A DNA stretch of 56,890 nt, taken from Chitinophagaceae bacterium (GTDB lineage: Bacteria; Bacteroidota; Bacteroidia; Chitinophagales; Chitinophagaceae). Under the pieces are notes generated by a model that saw nothing but the letters and a program-made list of their open reading frames with translations, searched no databases and was not told the DNA's origin. The position numbers and the translations under genes were made by a program. Of this stretch, positions 42,455 to 51,402 are shown piece after piece (position 1 is the first letter of the stretch; the number at the start of each line of letters is the position of its first letter). The stretch covers positions 1 to 56,890 of the forward strand of contig JAEUVK010000026.1 of the NCBI GenBank assembly GCA_016787135.1, given 5' to 3'.

Positions 42455-44644
42455 ATGTCACTCCGATTCAATGCACTGGATAAACTGACTGCCAACGGAA
42501 ATATTGAGGTAGCCACCACTCCAAAGATTACAGGTATCTTCGCCACTAATGTATTCACCCTAAAAGTTGCCAGAGAATTCCTGAGCGATGAAGCATATAA
42601 AAGCCTGGTCAATTCTACCCGATCCGGACAAAAGATCGACAGAACCATTGCCAACCAGATTGCCAGTGGTATCCGATCCTGGGCCGAAAGTAAAGGAGTT
42701 ACCCACTTTACCCACTGGTTTCAGCCATTGACAGGTACCACCGCCGAAAAACATGATTCATTCTTTACCATAAAAAGCGACGGCACTCCCATTGAGCAAT
42801 TTGAAGGCGATGCATTGATACAGCAGGAGCCGGATGCATCTTCATTTCCGAGTGGAGGTCTTCGTGCCACATTTGAAGCAAGAGGCTATACAGCATGGGA
42901 TCCTTCCTCTCCTGCTTTCATTATGGAGATTGGTAATGGTAAAACATTGTGTATCCCTACTATTTTCGTTTCCTATACCGGTGAGTCGTTAGATTATAAA
43001 GCACCGTTGCTGAAAGCAGTGGAAGCATTGAATAAAGCAGCCGTAGATGTCTGTAATTATTTTGACAAGAATGTAAGCCGCGTCACCCCTACACTGGGAT
43101 GGGAACAGGAGTATTTTGTAGTGGATGAGGCTTTGTTCAATGCCCGTCCCGATCTTGTCATGTGCGGACGGACTGTATTTGGCCACAACTCTGCCAAGAA
43201 CCAGCAACTGGAAGATCACTATTTCGGTTCCATTCCCGAAAGAGTATATGCCTATATCAGAGACTTTGAAACCGAATGTTATAAAGTGGGCATTCCACTT
43301 CGTACAAGGCATAACGAAGTAGCCCCGGCGCAGTTTGAATGTGCTCCCATTTTTGAAGAAGTAAGTGTGGCCGTTGACCACAACTCTCTGTTGATGGACA
43401 TTATGGATCGTGTGGCTCGTCGTCATAAATTAAGAGTGTTGTTGCATGAAAAGCCATTTGCCGGGATCAATGGAAGCGGCAAACACAACAACTGGAGCAT
43501 GAGTACAGATACTGGTGTGAACCTGCTGGCCCCGGGAAAAACACCAAAAACCAACCTGATGTTCCTTACATTCTTTGTGAACACCATCAAAGCAGTACAT
43601 GATTATGCCGATATCTTAAGAGCATCCATTGCATCTGCCCCCAACGATCATCGTCTTGGTGCCAATGAAGCCCCGCCTGCCATTATCTCCGTTTTTATTG
43701 GTCAATACCTGAGCAAAGTACTGAGTGATGTAAAAGAGAGAGTGAGCAGTAAATTCGATGAGCAGGATGAAAGCATGCTGAAGATAGACATTCACAAAAG
43801 TATTCCTGAGTTGCTGATGGATAACACTGACCGCAACCGCACTTCTCCATTTGCCTTTACAGGCAATAAATTCGAGTTCCGTGCTGTAGGTTCTTCTGCC
43901 AATTGTGCGAACCCGATGACCGTATTGAATACCATCATGGCAGAAACACTGAAACAGTTCAAAGAAGAGGTAGATAAACTGATAGAGAAAGGCGAAAAGA
44001 AAGAGATCGCCATCATGCATGTGATCCGTGAGTATATTGTAGAAAGTGAAAAAGTATTGTTTGAAGGTGATGGCTATAGCGCCGCATGGGAAAAAGAAGC
44101 AGAGAAAAGAGGGTTGCCTAATGTAAAGACCACACCGCTTGCCCTCGATGCAATGATCACTGATAAAGCCAAGATCTTATTTGAAAGCAACGAGATATAC
44201 ACACACGAAGAACTGGAAGCCAGGCATGAAATAGAACTGGAACGTTACATTAAAAAAGTGCAGATCGAAAGCCGTATCATGGGCGAACTGGCCACCAGTC
44301 ACATACTACCTCCGGCGATACGCTACCAGAATTTATTAAGCAATAACATCAAAGGATTGAAAGAGGCCGGCTTGCCCGAATCGGCTTACAGTAACCAAAA
44401 ACAGATATTAGACAAAATATCCGAACATATTAATAAAGCCAGTGACATGGTAGAAAAAATGATTGAAGCGAGGAAGACCTGCAATGCGATGACCAATACC
44501 CGCACAAAAGCTATCGCTTACCAAAGCCAGGTGAAAGATACTTTCTTTGATGAGATACGTTATCATGTTGATAAGCTGGAGATACTGGTTGATGACAGGG
44601 AATGGTACTTACCCCGATACCGGGAGTTATTGTTCCTGAGATAG
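42455..44644 (+). CDS. glnN: Glutamine synthetase, class III
   Basis: 729 residues from ATG 42455, the length of GSIII. Motifs: HWFQPLTGTTAEKHDSF, GGLRATFEARGYTAWD, PTLGWEQEYFVVD, RTRHNEVAPAQFE, GINGSGKHNNWSM, and DRNRTSPFAFTGNKFEFRAVGSS. GSIII enzymes form dodecamers and are characteristic of Bacteroidetes. A helical C-terminal part (about 600-729) is typical. A longer reading frame begins at 42416 but crosses the terminator and is rejected. Confidence 0.96.
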   Translation: MSLRFNALDKLTANGNIEVATTPKITGIFATNVFTLKVAREFLSDEAYKSLVNSTRSGQKIDRTIANQIASGIRSWAESKGVTHFTHWFQPLTGTTAEKHDSFFTIKSDGTPIEQFEGDALIQQEPDASSFPSGGLRATFEARGYTAWDPSSPAFIMEIGNGKTLCIPTIFVSYTGESLDYKAPLLKAVEALNKAAVDVCNYFDKNVSRVTPTLGWEQEYFVVDEALFNARPDLVMCGRTVFGHNSAKNQQLEDHYFGSIPERVYAYIRDFETECYKVGIPLRTRHNEVAPAQFECAPIFEEVSVAVDHNSLLMDIMDRVARRHKLRVLLHEKPFAGINGSGKHNNWSMSTDTGVNLLAPGKTPKTNLMFLTFFVNTIKAVHDYADILRASIASAPNDHRLGANEAPPAIISVFIGQYLSKVLSDVKERVSSKFDEQDESMLKIDIHKSIPELLMDNTDRNRTSPFAFTGNKFEFRAVGSSANCANPMTVLNTIMAETLKQFKEEVDKLIEKGEKKEIAIMHVIREYIVESEKVLFEGDGYSAAWEKEAEKRGLPNVKTTPLALDAMITDKAKILFESNEIYTHEELEARHEIELERYIKKVQIESRIMGELATSHILPPAIRYQNLLSNNIKGLKEAGLPESAYSNQKQILDKISEHINKASDMVEKMIEARKTCNAMTNTRTKAIAYQSQVKDTFFDEIRYHVDKLEILVDDREWYLPRYRELLFLR

Positions 44645-44651
44645 AATTTTC

Positions 44652-44718
44652 AATAGGCAATAGGTCAACAAAGACTATACGATTTCTGAGAGGTTTACTA
44701 ATTGGCCTATTGCCTATT
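44652..44718. repeat. Long intergenic inverted repeat
   Basis: AATAGGCAATAGG (44652-44664) is the exact reverse complement of CCTATTGCCTATT (44706-44718), with 41 bases between. Each arm repeats AATAGG. It begins 7 bp after the glnN stop and runs into the end of the convergent ThuA gene at 44714. No T tract. Confidence 0.8.
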
Positions 44719-45541
44719 TATATACCGGCGATAACCATTTCTCTGCAGGAAGATATTTACTGGCACTGGCCCACCTGATTCCTCGTTTTAATATTTCAAT
44801 AGCCTCTGGCACAGCAGTGATATGATCAAGATTATGACCCAGTGATGTATAGAATATCCGGCCCTTACCGTAGCTTTTCTTCCATATCACAGGCATTATA
44901 CAGCCATCAATCCACGAATTGATTGCACCATTGAAACGGGTAGTGGCCAACACTTTTACATTGGGATCAACATGCATATAGTATTGTTCACTGTGCATGG
45001 CAAAATCCTTCAGCCCTTTTGTCACTTCATCTTTATGATTCGAGATCCTGACACTGTAATCGATTACCCCCCCGGGATGTGCCACCCATTGCCCCCCTGT
45101 CATATACTGGTATTCCGTATTATTGCGGAATGCATCACACATACCCCCGTGCCAGCCGGCCATACCTGTACCGTTGAGCGAAATGGCATCAAGCAAACCC
45201 TTCTCCTGCTCTTTAGTGATCTGAGACATGGTAGCGATCTGCAATACGAGGTCAATGCTATCCATCAAAGTCTTATCCGCGTAGGGATCAAGCGTAGCAA
45301 ACACATTTACTTCTGCCCCACCTTCTTTCAGCCAGGTTACCAGGTAATCACGAAATTTCTCCGGCTCATGACCGGGCCAGCCGCCATAAGTAAACAATAT
45401 CCTCTTTCCTTTCAGAGAAGGAAGTTCCTTTACTTCTTCTGATTCTTCCTGTCCGGCAGCAAGCCCTTTAAAAGACAATAAGGCAGCAGAGCCTGCCGCA
45501 AAAGTTTTCGATAAAAAGGAACGGCGATTATTCTTTGCCAT
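44714..45541 (-). CDS. ThuA-like domain protein, exported (Tat-type leader)
   Basis: 275 residues from ATG 45541. The leader NNRRSFLSKTFAAGSAALLSFKGLAAG has twin Arg followed by Ser-Phe-Leu, a Tat-type signal. The body has the ThuA/class I amidotransferase-like fold: RILFTYGGWPGHEP, LLDAISLNGTGMAGWHGGMCDAF and GRIFYTSLGHN. ThuA-like proteins are linked to trehalose and other glycosides in the periplasm; the activity is not well defined. The ATG at 45646 would precede the leader and is rejected. Confidence 0.85.
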   Translation of the reverse strand: MAKNNRRSFLSKTFAAGSAALLSFKGLAAGQEESEEVKELPSLKGKRILFTYGGWPGHEPEKFRDYLVTWLKEGGAEVNVFATLDPYADKTLMDSIDLVLQIATMSQITKEQEKGLLDAISLNGTGMAGWHGGMCDAFRNNTEYQYMTGGQWVAHPGGVIDYSVRISNHKDEVTKGLKDFAMHSEQYYMHVDPNVKVLATTRFNGAINSWIDGCIMPVIWKKSYGKGRIFYTSLGHNLDHITAVPEAIEILKRGIRWASASKYLPAEKWLSPVYK

Positions 45542-45687
45542 AATGCAGTATGCTTGAGTGTCCAAGATAATGGAATTTTCGTTGAAAGAAGATGACCTGC
45601 CTTTGCGAAATCGTTGACTAGCTAACAGAAGTAACGAGTACGACACAATGGACGATGAATAGTAGTCAAGAGCAAAGCCATAAAAAA

Positions 45688-46392
45688 CTATCCTGCATTC
45701 TCGATGTCGTTATTAAAGCTGATCGTAACCGGTAAAGAAGAACCGGGGAAAGGCACCCATTGCTCCCTGACACTATCGTAAAGTTCGGCTGCATTTACAT
45801 CCGGGAAAAGTTTGTAATCGAATTTGGAGAAACCGCCAGCAATATAGCCGGGATAGTAATAGTGTTTACCTGTCTCAATTGCGTAGTTGATCTTCAGGAG
45901 CATCAGGTATTTACCTGGGCTTTTGCTTTTATATTCCGGATGATAGAAATTTAAAATACCTGCCATACTATTAAACCCGTTATCAAAGATGCCGGCAGCG
46001 ATCAGCCTCCCTTTATCCCTGACAGTGATCAGTTGCGTATCGTAGATATTGGCAATATCACCGTCGAGCAAATTACTCTCCACAGAAGGCGATGTTTCAA
46101 AATCAATATTAGCCTGGTATATACTGTATAATGCTTCCAGTTCATCTGTAAGCCGGAAATGCTGAATAGCGACTGTAAACTCCTTGTTGGTAGCCAGCAG
46201 GCGTTTTTGCTTTTTGCCAAACTTTACTTTTCTTATATCAAAGCGCAACCAGAACACAGGATGTATCTTTCCTTCCACTGGTATGAAGTCGGTAGTAAAG
46301 ATCGTTTGCCCCATGCGGAACCAGCCTTTAGCCAGGTATTCGTCCAACTCGTGGCCCACCATCTCCAGCGGAAAGTGTATTGCTTTGATCAT
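45688..46392 (-). CDS. ATE/Bpt-like aminoacyl-tRNA-protein transferase homologue (divergent)
   Basis: 234 residues, cytoplasmic. The start HELDEYLAKGWFRMGQTIF resembles the conserved opening of arginyl/leucyl-tRNA-protein transferases. The GNAT-type second half is also similar: GRLIAAGIFD, SPGKYLMLLKINYAIETG and YYYPGYIAGGFSKFDYKLF (compare LGYWI...MxYK). The Cys cluster near the N-terminus of true ATE/Bpt enzymes is missing. It could tag N-termini of proteins for degradation, or use another acceptor. A plain GNAT acetyltransferase is the alternative. Confidence 0.6.
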   Translation of the reverse strand: MIKAIHFPLEMVGHELDEYLAKGWFRMGQTIFTTDFIPVEGKIHPVFWLRFDIRKVKFGKKQKRLLATNKEFTVAIQHFRLTDELEALYSIYQANIDFETSPSVESNLLDGDIANIYDTQLITVRDKGRLIAAGIFDNGFNSMAGILNFYHPEYKSKSPGKYLMLLKINYAIETGKHYYYPGYIAGGFSKFDYKLFPDVNAAELYDSVREQWVPFPGSSLPVTISFNNDIENAG

Positions 46393-46596
46393 TCACCTTA
46401 TTACCTTTTGTAAAAATAATGCGGGATGCTGTAAAAGCATAACTACATTCTATAAACGGCAGGCTGCTTTCCTTACCGGCATTCTAAATCTGTAAATAAG
46501 GGATGACGGTTCATTCGCCGGTATGATCAACTCATTACACCGGCTTGCCCTGTCTGTATGAAAAACCTGATATTAGCTTTTCAAAAGATCTATACC

Positions 46597-48054
46597 ATGC
46601 AACAAGTATCTTCTTTTTCTACTACAAGACTGATCGCCCTTGCCATTTTTAGTTGTTTATTTTTTACCGCAAAGGCGCAAAGGGAAGTGCTATATTATAA
46701 GAACGCACCGGATGGATTCGCTTCAGCAAAAATACCGAAGGCGTTGCTGCTAAAAGACATGCAATACTGGCAAAAAGTGATGGAAGAAAGCCATGTGAAC
46801 CTTTATCATGCGATCAGCAAAGAAGCGCTCCAGCAACTACAGGAAGATATAATTAAGGAATTGCCTGACAGCGTTACACATTTCCAGGCAAGTTTTGCCA
46901 TCAGCCGGCTGATTGGTTCATTAAATGAAGGCCATCTCGGCTTTGCCAGCGACAGGGTGAGTGATAGTTTGTATGCGTACCAATGTGTACGCTTCCCTTA
47001 CCTTATCCAGGAAATTAATAACGGTGCTTTGATCGTGCAGCGTGACCTGAGCAGTGGTAATAAATTACCTCCTTTGAGCCGCATTATTGAAATAAACAAC
47101 AACCCTGTTGAGCAACTCTATAAAAAATATGCGTCATTCAATGGCGGTCTTGAACCCTGGAGAAAACTAATGGTAAAAAATAATATCCGCAAGCTGCTGT
47201 ACATGGATGGCATCGTGAGCCCGTTTACAATTAAAGCGATTGTAAACAATGACACCATACAATTCATTACCGATGGCTATACCCGTCAACAGGCGGACAG
47301 CATTTCAAAAGTACTGTCTGCAGCGACTACCCCTTTTCTCCCTTTCTCACTGCAATTCACGGATAATAATATCGCTTTGATCGGATTCAATACGATGAGC
47401 GGCTCATTGCGTGATTCATTTTCCGTTTTTCTTCGTCGTTCATTTGAAGAGATACAACTAAGAAATGCCGCAGGTGTGATCATTGACCTGCGTAAAAATG
47501 GCGGTGGAGACAGCGGTCTCGGCGATACACTGATCAGCTATATATCAGGAAAGCCCTATCGTAATACAGCCGGTATGAAAATGCGCATCAGCCAACACAG
47601 CAAAGCGCTTACTGAACTGCGGGGGACTGACGATCCCTTTAAAAAATGGAAGAATGGAAAAATATATGAATATAAAGTAAAGACATTGACAAAGCCTACT
47701 GACAACCGTCTTCGTTTTAAGGGCAGGGTTGCCGTACTGATCGGCACTGGCACATTTAGTAGTGCCAATATGCTTGCCAATGCTATCAAAGATTACCAGT
47801 TGGCTATTCTTATTGGTGAAAGCACGGCAGAACCGGGCAATGATTTCGGGGAGATATTTTCATTCATGCTTCCCAATACCTATATCGTGGCTACCGGAGC
47901 TATCAAGATGTTCACCAGGGCCAATGGTGAGGAGAATGATTTTGAAGGCATTAAACCGGACATTGAAATAAAGAATTCTCCTGCCGATATTTTGCTCAAA
48001 AAGGACAGCGTAATCGACAAAGCTGCGGAATGGATACTCAATGCAAAAAATTAG
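46597..48054 (+). CDS. Exported S41-family serine peptidase (tail-specific-protease type)
   Basis: 485 residues from ATG 46597, which gives a normal signal peptide (LIALAIFSCLFFTAKAQ); ATG 46558 would add 13 residues before it. The catalytic part has AAGVIIDLRKNGGGDSGLGD and GTGTFSSANMLANAIKDY, where the Ser of TFSSA is the nucleophile, and LIGESTAEPGNDFGE. No clear PDZ domain. It degrades periplasmic or exported peptides. The 3' end overlaps the convergent dipeptidase gene by 17 bp. Confidence 0.87.
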   Translation: MQQVSSFSTTRLIALAIFSCLFFTAKAQREVLYYKNAPDGFASAKIPKALLLKDMQYWQKVMEESHVNLYHAISKEALQQLQEDIIKELPDSVTHFQASFAISRLIGSLNEGHLGFASDRVSDSLYAYQCVRFPYLIQEINNGALIVQRDLSSGNKLPPLSRIIEINNNPVEQLYKKYASFNGGLEPWRKLMVKNNIRKLLYMDGIVSPFTIKAIVNNDTIQFITDGYTRQQADSISKVLSAATTPFLPFSLQFTDNNIALIGFNTMSGSLRDSFSVFLRRSFEEIQLRNAAGVIIDLRKNGGGDSGLGDTLISYISGKPYRNTAGMKMRISQHSKALTELRGTDDPFKKWKNGKIYEYKVKTLTKPTDNRLRFKGRVAVLIGTGTFSSANMLANAIKDYQLAILIGESTAEPGNDFGEIFSFMLPNTYIVATGAIKMFTRANGEENDFEGIKPDIEIKNSPADILLKKDSVIDKAAEWILNAKN

Positions 48055-49222
48055 CCTTCATTACCCGCAATACATTTCCTCCTAATATTTTTTTAATAGA
48101 TTTTTCAGAATACCCTCTTTTCAATAACTCTTCCGTGATCTTTGGATAAGATGTTACATCATCCAGACCTTTTGGCAAAGAAGATATACCGTCAAAATCA
48201 GAGCCGATACCGGCATAATCATCCCCGACCAGTTTTACGATGTAATCAATATGATCTGCCACCTGCGCCAACGTTGGCCTGACAGGTTCCAGTTCAGCAG
48301 AAAAAAGCTGGCGCCATATTTCATTCATCTTTGCCGCATCATAGTATTGCTTCAGCGAATCTTTGATCTGCTTTCCCTTTGTACCCTCCAGTTCATCCAT
48401 TTTCCGGTTAAAGTTGCTATCAATAAACCCTGAATAGAAATTGATGCAGATAACCCCGCCATTCTTTGCTACTGCTTTGATCTGTTCATCCTTTACATTG
48501 CGGAAAACCGGGCAGATAGTCCATACGGAGCTGTGAGATAACATAACAGGCTTCGTTGTTGTGGCAATAGCGTCATAAAAGGTCTGCTCGCCGACATGTG
48601 AAAGATCAACAATGATACCGAGTTCATTCATTTTCTTTACTACCTGTTTTCCAAAATCTGAAAGCCCTTTATGTGTCAATGAATCTCCCCGCTTTGTTTC
48701 GTCCAAGGCACTGGTAGCCCATGAAGTGCTGTTGTTCCAGGTCAGCGTCATATAGCGCATTCCAAAATCATATAATTGCTGAAGTTTGCCAAGGTTATCT
48801 TCTATCATGTGTCCGCCTTCTACGCCGATCAGAGACACCAGTTTATCCTGCCGGATACCCCTTTTCACTTCTTTGTAAGTTCTTGCCAGTGTCATTCTAT
48901 CCGGGTTCTTAAGAATGAGAATACCCAGTGAATCGATCTCCTGTTCAGCATCTTTAAAAAATCCTTCTTTATTCCTCGCCTTCTCTCCTGTCCACACCGA
49001 AAAAAACTGTACATCCAGCCCGCCTTCTTTCCATCGTACGAGATCGCTGTGCCCTTCTTTTATGCGTTTAGATATATCAATACCATCCAGCACGGCAGAA
49101 GAAAGAATATCATTGTGCGTATCGACGAGTACTGCCTTTTTATGAAGTTTATCTGAAGATTGGGAAAATAAACTGATGGAAATAGAAACCAGTAAGCAAA
49201 AAAGCGGGGCGGTCTTTTTCAT
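48038..49222 (-). CDS. Exported membrane dipeptidase (M19, renal-dipeptidase family)
   Basis: 394 residues with signal peptide (LFCLLVSISISLFSQ). Zinc ligands of the M19 amidohydrolase fold: His-x-Asp in VDTHNDIL, Glu in GVEGGH, His in VDLSHVG and in PVMLSHSS, and Asp in GIGSDFDG. It cleaves dipeptides, including those with a D-residue. Convergent overlap with the S41 peptidase. Confidence 0.93.
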   Translation of the reverse strand: MKKTAPLFCLLVSISISLFSQSSDKLHKKAVLVDTHNDILSSAVLDGIDISKRIKEGHSDLVRWKEGGLDVQFFSVWTGEKARNKEGFFKDAEQEIDSLGILILKNPDRMTLARTYKEVKRGIRQDKLVSLIGVEGGHMIEDNLGKLQQLYDFGMRYMTLTWNNSTSWATSALDETKRGDSLTHKGLSDFGKQVVKKMNELGIIVDLSHVGEQTFYDAIATTTKPVMLSHSSVWTICPVFRNVKDEQIKAVAKNGGVICINFYSGFIDSNFNRKMDELEGTKGKQIKDSLKQYYDAAKMNEIWRQLFSAELEPVRPTLAQVADHIDYIVKLVGDDYAGIGSDFDGISSLPKGLDDVTSYPKITEELLKRGYSEKSIKKILGGNVLRVMKANFLH

Positions 49223-49250
49223 GAAACAATTTTACACAGTGAAAATAAAA

Positions 49251-49275
49251 AATCCCGGCTGGAATGACCGGGATT
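49251..49275 (-). terminator. Rho-independent terminator of accC
   Basis: AATCCCGG (49251-49258), 9-base loop, CCGGGATT (49268-49275). On the reverse strand the stem is followed by a T-rich tract. Confidence 0.75.
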
Positions 49276-49298
49276 AATTTCTTTATTCATATTCCTGG

Positions 49299-50636
49299 TT
49301 ATTTCAATTGAAACCCTTCAAGGAATTTAGTGTTGAAATCACCGCTGATGAAACGTTCATCCTGCATCAGTTGCAGGTGAAAAGGAATAGTTGTCTTAAC
49401 GCCTTCAATCACGTATTCACTGAGTGCCCGGTACATGGTGTCGATAGCTTCCTGGCGTGTGCGGGCCACTGTGATCAGTTTACCGATCATGGAATCATAA
49501 TACGGAGGTATAACATATCCTGCATAAGCATGGCTGTCCACCCTTACTCCATGCCCGCCCGGCTGATGCAATACTGTTATTCTCCCGGGGGAAGGACGAA
49601 AATCATTATAAGGATCTTCCGCATTGATACGGCATTCGATAGAGTGCATCTGCGGGATATAATCATCACCGGATATCCTTTCTCCCATAGCGATCTTGAT
49701 CTGCTCTTTGATAAGGTCAAAGTTGATCACTTCTTCCGTCACGCAATGCTCTACCTGAATACGGGTATTCATTTCCATGAAGTAGAAATTGCGGTGCTTA
49801 TCCACGAGGAACTCTATAGTGCCCACGCTTTCATAGTTGATAGCACCCGCAGCTTTCTTAGCCGCTTCTCCCATTTTCAAGCGCAGTTCATCTGTCATGA
49901 ACGGCGAAGGAGATTCTTCTACCAGCTTCTGGTGACGGCGCTGGATAGAACAATCCCTTTCACTAAGGTGACATACATTCCCATATTGGTCACCTGCCAC
50001 CTGTATCTCAATATGTCTTGGCTCCTCTACAAATTTTTCCATGTAGATACCATCGTTCTTGAATGCAGCTCCCGCTTCAGCTTTAGCAGTGTTGTAGGCC
50101 CTTTCCATCTCACTTTCTTCCCATACGATACGCATGCCTTTACCACCGCCTCCGGCCGTTGCTTTCAGGATAACAGGGTATCCCATATCTTTTGCCAATC
50201 CCTTCGCTTCTTCCAGGCTTTGCAACAGGCCTTCACCACCGGGTACAACAGGCACACCTGCTTTGATCATGGTCTCTTTTGCTGTGATCTTATCACCCAT
50301 GCTGTTGATCATATCCGCAGTGGGTCCAATAAATTTTATATCATGATCATTACAGATCTTGGCAAATTTTGCATTCTCAGCGAGAAAACCATAACCAGGG
50401 TGAACCGCATCAGCATTGGTGATCTCCACGGCTGCCATGATGTGTGGTATGTTGAGATAAGAATCTGCGCTTTGTGGTCGCCCTATACAAACAGCCTCGT
50501 CGGCAAACTTTACATGAAGGCTATCACGATCGGCAGTAGAGTAAACAGCTACCGTTTTGATGCCCATCTCACGACAGGTCCTTATGACACGCAGGGCAAT
50601 TTCACCACGGTTTGCAATCAGTATTTTTTTGAACAT
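49299..50636 (-). CDS. accC: Acetyl-CoA carboxylase, biotin carboxylase subunit
   Basis: 445 residues. N-terminal [27 protein letters not shown]-grasp motifs [13 protein letters not shown] and [29 protein letters not shown] with catalytic residues, and [15 protein letters not shown]. It carboxylates the biotin on AccB. It follows accB by 106 bp that carry a large inverted repeat. The opposite strand is open for 463 codons, but that frame is a shadow. Confidence 0.97.
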   Translation of the reverse strand: MFKKILIANRGEIALRVIRTCREMGIKTVAVYSTADRDSLHVKFADEAVCIGRPQSADSYLNIPHIMAAVEITNADAVHPGYGFLAENAKFAKICNDHDIKFIGPTADMINSMGDKITAKETMIKAGVPVVPGGEGLLQSLEEAKGLAKDMGYPVILKATAGGGGKGMRIVWEESEMERAYNTAKAEAGAAFKNDGIYMEKFVEEPRHIEIQVAGDQYGNVCHLSERDCSIQRRHQKLVEESPSPFMTDELRLKMGEAAKKAAGAINYESVGTIEFLVDKHRNFYFMEMNTRIQVEHCVTEEVINFDLIKEQIKIAMGERISGDDYIPQMHSIECRINAEDPYNDFRPSPGRITVLHQPGGHGVRVDSHAYAGYVIPPYYDSMIGKLITVARTRQEAIDTMYRALSEYVIEGVKTTIPFHLQLMQDERFISGDFNTKFLEGFQLK

Positions 50637-50641
50637 GGTTG

Positions 50642-50744
50642 GATTTGGAAATTTGATGAATGGAAGATTTGGAGATTCGGTTTTGAAAATTCAGAGTAGT
50701 TGCCTATCAACTTCCAAATCTTCAAATCGAGTGATTTCCAAATT
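50642..50744. repeat. Large imperfect palindrome in the accB-accC spacer
   Basis: ATTTGGAAAT (50643-50652) and GAAGATTTGGA (50663-50673) on the left mirror TCCAAATCTTC (50713-50723) and ATTTCCAAAT (50734-50743) on the right, with about 40 bases between the inner arms. It fills the spacer and ends in the accB stop codon. Confidence 0.75.
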
Positions 50745-51231
50745 AATTCGGCTCTACCAGGAACAAAGGTTGATCGTATTCAACCGGCGAGGCATCTTCT
50801 ACCAGCACTTTCACGACCCTTCCTTTTACTTCACTTTCGATCTCGTTGAAAAGCTTCATAGCCTCAATAATACAAACAACTTTACCCAACGATACTTCAT
50901 CCCCTACTTCTACAAGATTGGGCTTGTCAGGGGCCGAACGGCGATAGAACGTCCCGATCATGGGACTTTTGATGGTGACAAGGTTGGAAGAGTCAGCTTC
51001 GGCTGCTTTTGGCTTTTCTGCTGCTACAGCGGCCGCCGCTGGTTGTTGTACCCCAACAGGCTGAGGGGCAGTATAGACCGGGGCTGCCTGCACAGGTGCA
51101 GATACAACCTGTGTGATCTGTTCTTCTTTTTGTTTTATAGTTAAGCGGAAATCTTTCTGTTCAACAGTGAGCTCTCCAATATTGGATTTATTGATCATTT
51201 TGATCAGCTCCTGGATTTGTTTGAAGTCCAT
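50743..51231 (-). CDS. accB: Acetyl-CoA carboxylase, biotin carboxyl carrier protein
   Basis: 162 residues from ATG 51231; an upstream TTG at 51252 is less likely. An N-terminal helix (FKQIQELIKMINKSN), an Ala/Pro linker (about 45-80), and the biotinyl domain with the acceptor Lys126 in CIIEAMKLFNE and MIGTFYRRSAPD. It carries CO2 from AccC to the carboxyltransferase. Middle gene of efp-accB-accC. Confidence 0.96.
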   Translation of the reverse strand: MDFKQIQELIKMINKSNIGELTVEQKDFRLTIKQKEEQITQVVSAPVQAAPVYTAPQPVGVQQPAAAAVAAEKPKAAEADSSNLVTIKSPMIGTFYRRSAPDKPNLVEVGDEVSLGKVVCIIEAMKLFNEIESEVKGRVVKVLVEDASPVEYDQPLFLVEPN

Positions 51232-51349
51232 GTTTTTCAATTTAACCGGCAATTTTTGTTAGTGAAACGGGGGCTAAGATAGGGAAATCAAATTCAGCAT
51301 TCCCACTATTTTTTTATGATTTAGGGCTGAAATCGGGTAAAATCATAGA

Positions 51350-51385
51350 AAAATGGCCCAAAATCGGGTGATTTCGGGCCATTTT
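51350..51385 (-). terminator. Terminator-like hairpin between efp and accB
   Basis: AAAATGGCCC (51350-51359) pairs with GGGCCATTTT (51376-51385), 16-base loop. On the reverse strand five T follow. Because accB lies downstream without a clear promoter of its own, this may act as an attenuator. Confidence 0.65.
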
Positions 51386-51402
51386 CGGTATAAATGGTCA
51401 GA

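Noticed and set aside
49308..50699. A 463-codon open frame on the forward strand opposite accC
   Set aside because: It lies antisense to a clear, full-length accC, has no recognisable domain, and its composition (many His, Phe, Cys, Arg) is what the complement of a biotin carboxylase gives.
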